Positions 1 through 7,552 of a stretch of 64,000 nucleotides of DNA are shown piece by piece; within the stretch, counting starts at the first letter, position 1; each line of letters opens with the position of its first letter. The position numbers and the translations under genes were made by a program. This stretch comes from Sphingomonas sp. Leaf21 (GTDB lineage: Bacteria > Pseudomonadota > Alphaproteobacteria > Sphingomonadales > Sphingomonadaceae): the NCBI RefSeq assembly GCF_916858675.1, contig NZ_CAKASM010000001.1, forward strand, positions 310,001-374,000. Direction: 5' to 3'. Below the pieces are notes generated by a model. That model did no database searches and was not told the DNA's origin. It saw nothing but the letters and a program-made list of their open reading frames with translations.

Positions 1-94
1 GATAGGCCACCACGCCGCCGATATTGGCGAGGGCATAGGGCCAGAGCGCAACCGGGGACTTTACGGGGGTAGGAACGGAGCCGGGTGGGGACAT
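1..94 (-). CDS. MFS sugar transporter, N-terminal fragment (runs off the left edge)
   Basis: Reading the minus strand from an ATG at 94, 31 codons stay open to the window edge. The protein begins MSPPGSVPTPVKSP and continues into a hydrophobic stretch WPYALANIGGVVAY. This resembles the first membrane helix of major facilitator sugar transporters found beside glycosidases in sphingomonads. The gene starts 39 bases after the stop of the GH3 gene on the same strand, so the two are probably one operon: the enzyme trims an oligosaccharide and the transporter imports the product. A GGGTGGGG ribosome-binding-like sequence precedes the ATG but is paired in a hairpin with the first codons. Only about 7% of a usual MFS protein is visible, so the family call is tentative. 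Confidence 0.6.
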   Translation of the reverse strand, partial: MSPPGSVPTPVKSPVALWPYALANIGGVVAY

Positions 95-103
95 GCCCCA
101 CCC
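83..103 (-). promoter_or_regulatory. Perfect hairpin enclosing the MFS start codon
   Basis: The arms GGGTGGGG (83-90) and CCCCACCC (96-103) are exact complements with a five-base loop. In the minus-strand transcript the SD-like GGGUGGGG pairs with codons 2-4 and the AUG sits in the loop. This could hold translation of the transporter low, or couple it to ribosomes finishing the GH3 gene 39 bases upstream. It could also be a weak terminator for the GH3 gene, since no U-run follows. Confidence 0.5.
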
Positions 104-133
104 TGCCCGCTAATCTCCCACCCGGCAACGGAC

Positions 134-2398
134 TTAGGGCTTCATCGTCTGCGCCTGGACCGCCACGGTGCGGACCATCGCGCGGTCGTTGGCGTCATGG
201 GCGACCGCGACACGATACGTCCCCCCGGCGATCCGCCAGCCCGGCAAGCCGGTGTCATAATCGGCAAGGATCCGGGGCTCGGCCGTCAGGGTTACCCGAC
301 GCGTCTCCCCCGGCTTGAGGGCGATGCGCTGGAACGCGGCGAGCCGCATCGGCGCCACGTCGCCGTCGCGCGCGACGTAGAGTTGTGGCACGTCGGCCCC
401 CTCGCGCTGGCCGCTGTTCGTCACGTCGACGGTCACGCGGATCGTCCGCCCGCCGGTGACGACGGGGTTGCCATAGGTGAACTTCGTGTAGCTGAGCCCG
501 TAGCCGAACGGAAACAGGGGTTTCAGTCCCTTCTTCTCGTACCAGCGATAGCCGACATCGGCGCCCTCGACATAATCCACCGGGAAGCTCGGCAGCGTCA
601 TGGTCGAGGCTGCCGCCGGATTTGAGGCAGCCTCCGCCTCGAGGCCCTTCATCTGGTCCAACCCCACCGGTCGTGGGCGGGGCGGCTGCGAGGCGTCGGC
701 GGGAAAGGTGATCGGCAGGCGCCCCGATGGGTTGACCTGTCCGGTCAGGATCGCCGCCAGCGCCTCGCCCCCGCGCTGTCCGGGATACCAGGCCTGCACC
801 ACGGCGGGAACCTTGGCGATCCACGGCATCAGGACCGGTCCACCCGTCTCCATCACCGCGATGGTGTGCGGCTGGACCCCGGCGATCGCAGCGATGAGCG
901 CATCCTGCTGGTTGGGCAGGCGCAGGTCGGGCACGTCGTCCGCTTCCGTCGTCCACTGGGTCGCGAAGAAGATGGCGATATCCGCCGCCTTTGCCGCAGC
1001 CAGCGTGGCGTTCAGGTTGCGGCCGTCCATCCACTGCACCTCGACGCCGGGCAGAGCCTTGCGCAACGCGAGGAGCGGCGAGGAGGCATGATAGGTGATC
1101 CGAGCGAACGAGGCCGACCCGCCATAGGCCAGCGGGATCTCGACCGGCGCGCCGCCTACCGAGCGTACCTGCGACGATCCGCCACCCGACAACACGCCGA
1201 CATCCGCATTGCCGCCGATGACGACGATCCGTTTTGCAGTCGCGGCAAGCGGCAACAGATCGCCCTCGTTCTTCAACAGCACGATGCCCGCTTCCGCCGT
1301 GCGCTGCGCGACCTCGGCATGGGCGGCATAGTCCGGCGTCACCGCCTGCGCTGGCGTCGGCGTGTCGAAGGCCCCCGTCTCGATCAGCCCGGTCAGGTAG
1401 CGCGCGACCATGTCGTTCAGCCGCGCCTCCGGAACCTCGCCCTTCGCGACGGCCTCTCCGAGTGCTGCGCCGAAATAGACCGCCTTGTCGAGTTCCTCGC
1501 CCGACTCCTGGTCCAGCCCCGCATTCGCGGCCTTCACCGTCGAATGTACCGCGCCCCAGTCACTCATCACCCAGCCCGGATAGGACCAATCGCGCTTGAG
1601 CACGTCGTTCAACAGGTGGGGGTTCTCGCAAGACCAATCGCCATTCACCTTGTTATAGGCGCACATGACCGAACCCGGCCGCCCCTTCTCGATCGCGATC
1701 TGGAAGGCGAGCAGGTCGCTCATCCGAAGCGCCGCCTCGTCGATCCGCGCATCGACGACCAGGCGACCGGTTTCCTGTGCGTTCAGCGCGAAGTGCTTGA
1801 TCGTCGAGACGATCCGGTTGGACTGGACACCGGCGATGTGCGCACCTCCCAGCGTGCCCGCCAGCAAGGGGTCCTCGCCCAGATATTCGAAGTTGCGCCC
1901 GTTCCACGGATCGCGCGTCAGGTTGACGCCGCCCGCCAGCAGGACGTTGAAGCGCTTGTCCCGCGCCTCCGCGCCGATCATCGCGCCGCCCGCCCGAGCG
2001 ATGGCGGGATCGAAACTCGCCGCCGTCGCCAGGCCTGACGGCAAGGCGGTGGCGACGTCGCCGATGCGCTGCTCGACCTGGTTGGCGACGCCGAGCGAGG
2101 CGTCGCTTTCGCGCGTCAGGGGCACCCCGAGTCGCGGAATTCCGTCGATATGGCCAGCCGAGGGAATGAGCTGGTTGGACGACTTGCCCGCCGCCAGCGG
2201 CGGAAACAGCCCATGGACCAACGCGATCTTTTCGGCGCGTGTCATTTTGCCAACGATCCTATCGGCACGCGCGCGCGCCGCCTTGGCCGACACAGGCGTC
2301 TTGGCCTGTGCTTTGGTCTGAGCGATGGACGGTGCCCCGGCCCCGGCCGTCACCAGCGCGATCAGCGCCAATCCGCTCGCAAAACGCAATCCGGTCAT
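134..2398 (-). CDS. Glycoside hydrolase family 3 beta-glycosidase, secreted
   Basis: This is an exported (periplasmic or outer-membrane-facing) GH3 enzyme of the BglX type that removes non-reducing-end beta-linked sugars, most often glucose or xylose. A Sec signal peptide ends near SIAQ. The GH3 N-terminal barrel follows with KHFALNAQETG (about residues 201-211) and the nucleophile in VMSDWG (Asp at about residue 280). Then come the alpha/beta sandwich domain (about 380-590) and a fibronectin-III-like tail that starts after FPFGYGLSYTKF. About 754 residues is normal for the family. An ATG at 2404 directly abuts AGGGAGG, whereas the ATG at 2398 lies six bases away, so 2398 is preferred. It is divergent from a TonB-dependent receptor and followed by an MFS transporter. 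Two LacI-type operators lie upstream. Substrate specificity cannot be read from sequence. Confidence 0.93.
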   Translation of the reverse strand: MTGLRFASGLALIALVTAGAGAPSIAQTKAQAKTPVSAKAARARADRIVGKMTRAEKIALVHGLFPPLAAGKSSNQLIPSAGHIDGIPRLGVPLTRESDASLGVANQVEQRIGDVATALPSGLATAASFDPAIARAGGAMIGAEARDKRFNVLLAGGVNLTRDPWNGRNFEYLGEDPLLAGTLGGAHIAGVQSNRIVSTIKHFALNAQETGRLVVDARIDEAALRMSDLLAFQIAIEKGRPGSVMCAYNKVNGDWSCENPHLLNDVLKRDWSYPGWVMSDWGAVHSTVKAANAGLDQESGEELDKAVYFGAALGEAVAKGEVPEARLNDMVARYLTGLIETGAFDTPTPAQAVTPDYAAHAEVAQRTAEAGIVLLKNEGDLLPLAATAKRIVVIGGNADVGVLSGGGSSQVRSVGGAPVEIPLAYGGSASFARITYHASSPLLALRKALPGVEVQWMDGRNLNATLAAAKAADIAIFFATQWTTEADDVPDLRLPNQQDALIAAIAGVQPHTIAVMETGGPVLMPWIAKVPAVVQAWYPGQRGGEALAAILTGQVNPSGRLPITFPADASQPPRPRPVGLDQMKGLEAEAASNPAAASTMTLPSFPVDYVEGADVGYRWYEKKGLKPLFPFGYGLSYTKFTYGNPVVTGGRTIRVTVDVTNSGQREGADVPQLYVARDGDVAPMRLAAFQRIALKPGETRRVTLTAEPRILADYDTGLPGWRIAGGTYRVAVAHDANDRAMVRTVAVQAQTMKP

Positions 2399-2459
2399 AT
2401 GCATCCTCCCTGTTCGGCGGCGCTTCTAGCCTTATCCCGCTGTCAGACAAGCATATCCG

Positions 2460-2537
2460 GAGAACGTTCACAATCGTGCGTTTTCAATGGCCGAACGCTC
2501 TTGACACCAAAAGGCCTTTGAACGAGTGAACGTTCTC
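2460..2537. promoter_or_regulatory. Divergent promoter with two LacI-type operators
   Basis: GAGAACGTTCAC (2460-2471) and GTGAACGTTCTC (2526-2537) are exact reverse complements, each built on the palindrome GAACGTTC, with centres 66 bases apart. A consensus -35 TTGACA (2501-2506) directed at the receptor lies between them, and the downstream site overlaps the expected -10/start. A one-mismatch copy, GAACGCTC, sits at 2493-2500. Central-CG palindromes of this kind are typical LacI/GalR operators. The likely binder is the LacI-family protein encoded at 9037-10089. Two spaced sites would suit looping repression of both the GH3 gene and the receptor. Confidence 0.65.
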
Positions 2538-2581
2538 AAGAGCGCGGCCAAACCGCGTCAGGTTCATGAGGGGAGGTTTCC

Positions 2582-5500
2582 ATGCGTAGCGTTCGTGCTC
2601 GCCTGCTATCCAATTTCGCTATCGGTGTTTCGACCGTCGCCCTGGCCATTCCCGCTGTCGCCATGGCGCAGGATGCCAATGCGACGATGGGCAATCCCGG
2701 TCCGTCGCAAACCGATCCGCAGCCCACGGCCACCGGCCCCGCCGATCCGGCCCAGGGCGACGGCGACATCGTCGTCACCGGTATCCGCGCCAGCTTGCGC
2801 CAGTCGATCGATATCAAGCGCAATGCGCAGGGCGTGGTCGATGCGATCAGCGCCGAGGAAATGGGCAAGTTCCCCGACACGAACCTCGCCGAATCGCTCC
2901 AGCGCATCACCGGCGTCTCGATCGACCGGTCGAACGGCGAAGGCCAGTTCGTCACCGTTCGCGGCTTCGGTCCCGAATATAACCTGGTGACGCTGAACGG
3001 CCGCCAGATGCCGACCTCGACCATCGGTGACGGCAACAGCGCGCCGGGTTCGCGTTCGTTCGACTTCGCCAACCTGGCATCCGAAGGCGTCGCGGCGCTG
3101 GAGGTCTACAAGTCCGGGCGCGCGACCGTTCCTTCGGGCGGTATCGGCTCGACGATCAATATCCGTACCCCGCGCCCGTTCGACAAGCCCGGCCTGCGCG
3201 GGTCGATCTCGGCGCGCGGCGTCGTCGACACCTCTCAGAATGGCGGTAAGGACATTACGCCCGAGGTTTCGGGCATCGTCTCCGACACCTTTGCCGACGA
3301 CCGGATCGGCATTCTCGTCACCGGTGCCTATCAGCGCCGCAATTTCAGCCAGAACCAGGCGAATGTCGGCTGGCGTGACGGCTATCTGGGCTCGGAGAAC
3401 AACTGGGGCTCGCTCGCGCAGCAGGGTGATCCGCGTTACGCCAACATCACCAATCGACCCGGGCCGACCGACGTCTATCAGGTGCCGCAGAACGCCAGCT
3501 ACAATATCGTCAACGGCCGCCGCGAGCGCATCAACGGCCAGGCGGTTCTGCAATTCCGTCCTACCGACGACCTGACTGCGACCGTCGACTACACCTATTC
3601 GCAGAACACCTTCGACATTCGCGACAACAATGTCGGCATCTGGTACAATCACAACGACACGTCGAGCGCATGGACCGATGGTCCGGTCGCCGGCCCGGTC
3701 TTCTATACCGAGCGCTTCACCGCCGCCGAGGCCAAGGACCTCGCCTATTCGGCGACGCAGACCTCGGTTCGCAGCATCAACAAGTCGCTGGGCGGCAACC
3801 TGACCTGGAAGGCGCCGGGCGGCGTCACCCTCTCGATCGATGCGCATCACTCGACGGCCGAGTCGAAGCCCGACAATCCCTATGGCAACAGCAACTCGGT
3901 CGGCACGGCGATCTTCGGGGTTCAGAACCAGACGATCAACTTCGACAAGGGCCTGCCGATCATCTCGTTCGCGATGCAGCCGGGAATCGACCCGCTGAAC
4001 GCCGCGAATATCGTTCCGACGGGCAGCGCCTTCCGCAATTCCTATTTCCGCGACGAGATCAAACAGGTCCAGTTCCGTGGCCATTACGACCATGAGCAGG
4101 GCTTCTTGGACAGCCTGGACTGGGGCTTCGACTATACCGACAACAAGGTGCGTTCGGCCTATAGCGTGCTCCAGAACGACACCTGGGGCGGCACCGGCGG
4201 CGACAGTGCGGCGCAACGCGCGGCGGCAGCGGCGCTGATCCCGGACGACCTGTTCAAGCTCATCAGCATTCCGGACAAGTTCTCCGGCATCAACGGCGCG
4301 AACGATCCGTCGATGGTCAAGTCCTTCTATGGCTTCGACCTGCCGACGATGGTGTCGCTGCTGGACAAGGCGTACAATATCTGCGGCGGCAACGGGCAGT
4401 GTCTGATCCCCTACAACACCGACTCGCGCATTCGTGAAAAGACGGTGTCGCCCTACTTCCAGTTCAACGGCAAGATGGACCTGTTTTCGCGTCCCGCGCA
4501 CCTGATCGCCGGGTTGCGGTTCGAGAATACCGACGTGTCGGCCTCGGCGCTGGTGCCAACCCCGGTCGGCGCGCGACAGAATTCGCAGAACGAATTCAAC
4601 GTCCTGTTCTCTGGCAGCGGGTTCACCACGTTCAAGGGCAGCTACCAGAACTGGCTTCCTTCGGTCGACTTCGACTTCCAGCCGATCGAGAACGTCAAGC
4701 TGCGCGCGTCGTACAGCCACACCATCACGCGCGCCGATTATGGCAGCCTCCAGGGCGGTCGCCGCATCGACCAGTTGTTCCGCATTGGCGGTGGCACCGG
4801 CGCGGTCGGCAATCCCAACCTCATCCCGTACAAGTCGAAGAACATCGATCTGTCGGCGGAATGGTACTATAAGTCGGACAGCTACCTTTCGGTCGGCTTC
4901 TTCCACAAGGTCGTGTCCAACTATATCAGCCAGACCCAGGTGAACGTGACGCTTCCCGGGATCACCACCCCGGTTTCGACCTTTGGCGGGCCGGCGCAAT
5001 ATGGTCCGCGCTATCAGGCGGCGATCAATGCGCTGGGTGCGAACGCCACCTTCGCCGATATCCGCAACTACATCGCCACGAACTTCCCCGGCGGCGTGGT
5101 CAACGGCACGATCATCGCACAGCCCAACGATCCGCTGGCAAACTTCGTCGTCACGACGCCGTTCAACAGCGACCAGACGGCGACGGTCAACGGCTTCGAA
5201 TTCGCGATCCAGCACAATTTCTGGGATACGGGCTTCGGCACGATCCTCAACTACACGATCGTGAAGGGCAACCGCGACTATAACAATGCCCTGCCCGCCA
5301 GCATTTCGCAGTTCGCGATCACGGGCCTGTCCGACAGCGCGAATGCGGTGCTGTTCTATGACAAATACGGCATCCAGGCGCGTGCCGCGTATAACTGGCG
5401 CAAGGGTTATCTGGCCGCGTCGGGTATCAACCCGACCTATATCAACACCTATGGCCAGCTTGACGCCAGCGCGAGCTATGCTTTGACCAAGAGCGTCGCG

Positions 5501-5626
5501 ATCTTTGCCGAGGGAATCAACATCCTGGGCGAGAACCGTAGCGGTCATCTCCGGTCGGATCGAAACATCACCTTCGTGACGAAGCAGGACGCGCGCTATT
5601 CCGCGGGCGTGCGCTTCACCTTCTGA
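2582..5626 (+). CDS. TonB-dependent receptor (TonB-Xanth-Caul type)
   Basis: This is an outer-membrane beta-barrel that takes up ligands, here probably oligosaccharides, using TonB/ExbBD energy. The 1,014 residues show a signal peptide (cut near AMAQ, about residue 30), a TonB-box-like segment DIVVTGIRAS at about 61-70 and a plug domain with MGKFPDTNLAESLQRITGVS and VRGFGPEYNLVTLNGRQMP. A long barrel ends in the terminal aromatic RFTF, the usual outer-membrane insertion signal. The start is fixed by GGGGAGG seven bases upstream. It is divergent from the GH3 gene behind paired operators and is followed by a strong terminator, then by SapC, cupin, halogenase and lacI genes. The size and plug motif fit receptors of the TIGR01782 group, which usually sit in carbohydrate loci. 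The ligand is unknown. Confidence 0.94.
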   Translation: MRSVRARLLSNFAIGVSTVALAIPAVAMAQDANATMGNPGPSQTDPQPTATGPADPAQGDGDIVVTGIRASLRQSIDIKRNAQGVVDAISAEEMGKFPDTNLAESLQRITGVSIDRSNGEGQFVTVRGFGPEYNLVTLNGRQMPTSTIGDGNSAPGSRSFDFANLASEGVAALEVYKSGRATVPSGGIGSTINIRTPRPFDKPGLRGSISARGVVDTSQNGGKDITPEVSGIVSDTFADDRIGILVTGAYQRRNFSQNQANVGWRDGYLGSENNWGSLAQQGDPRYANITNRPGPTDVYQVPQNASYNIVNGRRERINGQAVLQFRPTDDLTATVDYTYSQNTFDIRDNNVGIWYNHNDTSSAWTDGPVAGPVFYTERFTAAEAKDLAYSATQTSVRSINKSLGGNLTWKAPGGVTLSIDAHHSTAESKPDNPYGNSNSVGTAIFGVQNQTINFDKGLPIISFAMQPGIDPLNAANIVPTGSAFRNSYFRDEIKQVQFRGHYDHEQGFLDSLDWGFDYTDNKVRSAYSVLQNDTWGGTGGDSAAQRAAAAALIPDDLFKLISIPDKFSGINGANDPSMVKSFYGFDLPTMVSLLDKAYNICGGNGQCLIPYNTDSRIREKTVSPYFQFNGKMDLFSRPAHLIAGLRFENTDVSASALVPTPVGARQNSQNEFNVLFSGSGFTTFKGSYQNWLPSVDFDFQPIENVKLRASYSHTITRADYGSLQGGRRIDQLFRIGGGTGAVGNPNLIPYKSKNIDLSAEWYYKSDSYLSVGFFHKVVSNYISQTQVNVTLPGITTPVSTFGGPAQYGPRYQAAINALGANATFADIRNYIATNFPGGVVNGTIIAQPNDPLANFVVTTPFNSDQTATVNGFEFAIQHNFWDTGFGTILNYTIVKGNRDYNNALPASISQFAITGLSDSANAVLFYDKYGIQARAAYNWRKGYLAASGINPTYINTYGQLDASASYALTKSVAIFAEGINILGENRSGHLRSDRNITFVTKQDARYSAGVRFTF

Positions 5627-5638
5627 TGACCGTAATCG

Positions 5639-5672
5639 GGCCAGCTTTTCCGGACGGGAAAGCTGGCCTTTT
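5639..5672 (+). terminator. Rho-independent terminator after the receptor
   Basis: GGCCAGCTTTTCC (5639-5651) pairs with GGGAAAGCTGGCC (5656-5668) around a GGAC loop and is followed by TTTT. It starts 12 bases after the receptor stop. It should reduce read-through into the SapC gene, allowing unequal expression of the receptor and the downstream genes. Confidence 0.85.
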
Positions 5673-5808
5673 CGGGCGGACGGCGGCAATCTGGCCGAGA
5701 TGGCCAGGCGTGTGACGATCAGAGGAGAGGATGGGACCGGACAGGGTCGCTATCCGTTTCGTCCCCGCTGCCCGCCCCAACCGTCCCGCGACCGGAAAGA
5801 CAGACCTG

Positions 5809-6528
5809 ATGACCCGCCATGCGATCCTGACCGCGGAGGCGCATCGCGACCTGCGCATCCTCGACCGGAGCGATGCCATGCTCGGCGATGCGCAGATGTG
5901 CTGCGTCACCGTGCCGACCGAGTTTCGAGCGGTACAGGCCGAATACCCGATCCTGTTCCGCATGAACCCCGAACGCGACGGCTTTCACGCCTTCGCGATG
6001 TTCGGTTTTGAAAATGGCGAGAATCTCTATCTGTCCGATCGCGGATGGGACGCGCGCTATCGGCCCCTCGCCATGACGATCCAGCCCTTCCTGATCGGCG
6101 GCAATCCCAATGACGACCGCGTAAAGCAGGTGCATGTCGATCTCGACTCGCCGCGCATCGCGACGGGCGATGACGGCATCCGGGTGTTCGACGATCACGG
6201 CCGTGCGACCCCCTATCTCGACCGCATCGCGGAGCAGCTCGGCGATCTGGACCAGGGCTATCGCGACGCGGCGGGATTCTTCGCGGCGATCCGCCGTTAC
6301 GACCTGCTCGAACCCTTCTCGCTCGAGGTCACCCTCGACGACGGGTCGACCAACCGGCTCGTCGGCTTCCATATCATCGACGAGGACCGCCTCGCCGCGC
6401 TCGACGGCGCGGCGGTCGCCGAACTCCACGCGGCCGGACATCTGGAAGCCATCTACATGGCCATCGCATCGCTCAGCCAATGGGGTGCGCTGATCGCGCG
6501 GCGCAACCGGCGGATGCACCGTGACTGA
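5809..6528 (+). CDS. SapC family protein
   Basis: The 239-residue protein starting MTRHAILTAEAHRDLRI matches the SapC family (PF07277). It was named after a surface-array operon, but its biochemical role is not known. It has no signal peptide or membrane helix. Characteristic segments are FRAVQAEYPILFRMN, the NLYLSDRGWDARYRPL region and the end LIARRNRRMHRD. Genes of this family in sphingomonads and caulobacters routinely lie beside TonB-dependent receptors together with a JmjC-like cupin and a halogenase-like flavoprotein, as here. The stop overlaps the next gene by eight bases. An in-frame ATG at 5731, preceded closely by GAGGAG, would add 26 residues. I prefer 5809 because family members begin at this point. 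Confidence 0.85.
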   Translation: MTRHAILTAEAHRDLRILDRSDAMLGDAQMCCVTVPTEFRAVQAEYPILFRMNPERDGFHAFAMFGFENGENLYLSDRGWDARYRPLAMTIQPFLIGGNPNDDRVKQVHVDLDSPRIATGDDGIRVFDDHGRATPYLDRIAEQLGDLDQGYRDAAGFFAAIRRYDLLEPFSLEVTLDDGSTNRLVGFHIIDEDRLAALDGAAVAELHAAGHLEAIYMAIASLSQWGALIARRNRRMHRD

Positions 6529-7552
6529 AGCACACGCCGCGACGCCGACCACCCTGCCCCCCGTGCCGGAGATCGCGGTCGCCGACACGGAAGCGCTGGA
6601 TGCGGCGCTGCGCACGAGCGATCGGCCGTTCGTCGTCCGGGGCCTCGCGAGCGACTGGCCACTGGTCCAGGCGGGCCTGGCCTCGGCCGAGACCGCGCGG
6701 CGCTATCTGCTCGACTGTCATCGCGATCGCCTCTTCACCGTATCGGTCGGTGTCCCCGGCAGTGGCGGCCGCCTGTTCTACGACGACGCCATGGCGATGA
6801 ATTTCCGCATGATGGAAGCGCGCCTGCCCGAAATCTTCGCCCGCGTCGCCGAGTTCGCGGGCCAGCCGGATGCGCCGTCCATCTATCTCGCCTCGATCGA
6901 CATGCACCAGTATTTCGACGGCCTGCATGAAGCGAACCATATCGACCTGGGCGACCGCGACCTGTTGTCGAGCATCTGGATCGGCACGCGGACCCGGATC
7001 GCGGCGCATAACGACGTGCCCAACAATCTGGCCGTCTGTGCGGTCGGGCGGCGGCGGTTCACGCTCTTCCCGCGAGAGCAGTTCGCGAACCTGTATTTGG
7101 GCCCGGTGGACAACACGCCCGCCGGTCGCGCGGTCAGCATGGTCGACTTTCACCAGCCGGACCTCGATCGCCACCCCCGCTTCGCCGAAGCGATGGCCGT
7201 TGCCCAGATCGCCGAGCTCGGGCCCGGCGATGCGGTCTATATCCCCGCCTTGTGGTGGCATCACGTCGAGGGGATCGAGGACTTCAACGTCCTGGTCAAT
7301 TACTGGTGGCGCGACGCGCCGCGCTGGATGGGCCAACCTCAGGAGGCCCTGAACCACGCGATGATGACGATCCGCGACCTCCCCGCCGACCAGAAGGCGC
7401 ATTGGCGCGCGATGTTCGACCATTATGTCTTCGCCAACGACGACAGCGTCACGGCGCATATTCCGGAGGGCGGGCGCGGGATCCTGGACCCTATGACGCC
7501 CGAATTGGCCAGCCGGATCCGTTCCTTCCTGCTCCGGACGCTCAGCCGATGA
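6521..7552 (+). CDS. Cupin-like (JmjC/FIH-type) domain protein
   Basis: This 343-residue soluble protein belongs to the cupin_8 group (PF13621), related to FIH-type Fe(II)/2-oxoglutarate hydroxylases. A likely iron site is visible: HND in AAHNDVPNNLAV (about residues 166-168) and a distal histidine in YIPALWWHHVEG. Lys/Arg in RRRFTLFPREQ could bind 2-oxoglutarate, as in family enzymes. The start is GTG at 6521, overlapping the SapC gene by eight bases. Its own stop overlaps the halogenase-like ATG (ATGA). Such tight coupling with SapC and the flavoprotein implies that the three act together. The substrate is unknown; hydroxylation of a protein or peptide is one possibility. Confidence 0.88.
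   Translation: MTEAHAATPTTLPPVPEIAVADTEALDAALRTSDRPFVVRGLASDWPLVQAGLASAETARRYLLDCHRDRLFTVSVGVPGSGGRLFYDDAMAMNFRMMEARLPEIFARVAEFAGQPDAPSIYLASIDMHQYFDGLHEANHIDLGDRDLLSSIWIGTRTRIAAHNDVPNNLAVCAVGRRRFTLFPREQFANLYLGPVDNTPAGRAVSMVDFHQPDLDRHPRFAEAMAVAQIAELGPGDAVYIPALWWHHVEGIEDFNVLVNYWWRDAPRWMGQPQEALNHAMMTIRDLPADQKAHWRAMFDHYVFANDDSVTAHIPEGGRGILDPMTPELASRIRSFLLRTLSR

Noticed and set aside
2606..5689. A 1,027-codon open frame antisense to the first receptor, and others of 880-1,333 codons opposite receptors, paralogue 1 and the kinase
   Set aside because: They mirror the codon bias of the true genes, have Arg/Asp/Val-rich non-domain sequence and lack SDs; typical GC-rich shadows.
5731..5808. Longer start of SapC at ATG 5731 with GAGGAG close by
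   Set aside because: The 26 extra residues are low-complexity and the family begins at MTRHAIL; kept only as an alternative.
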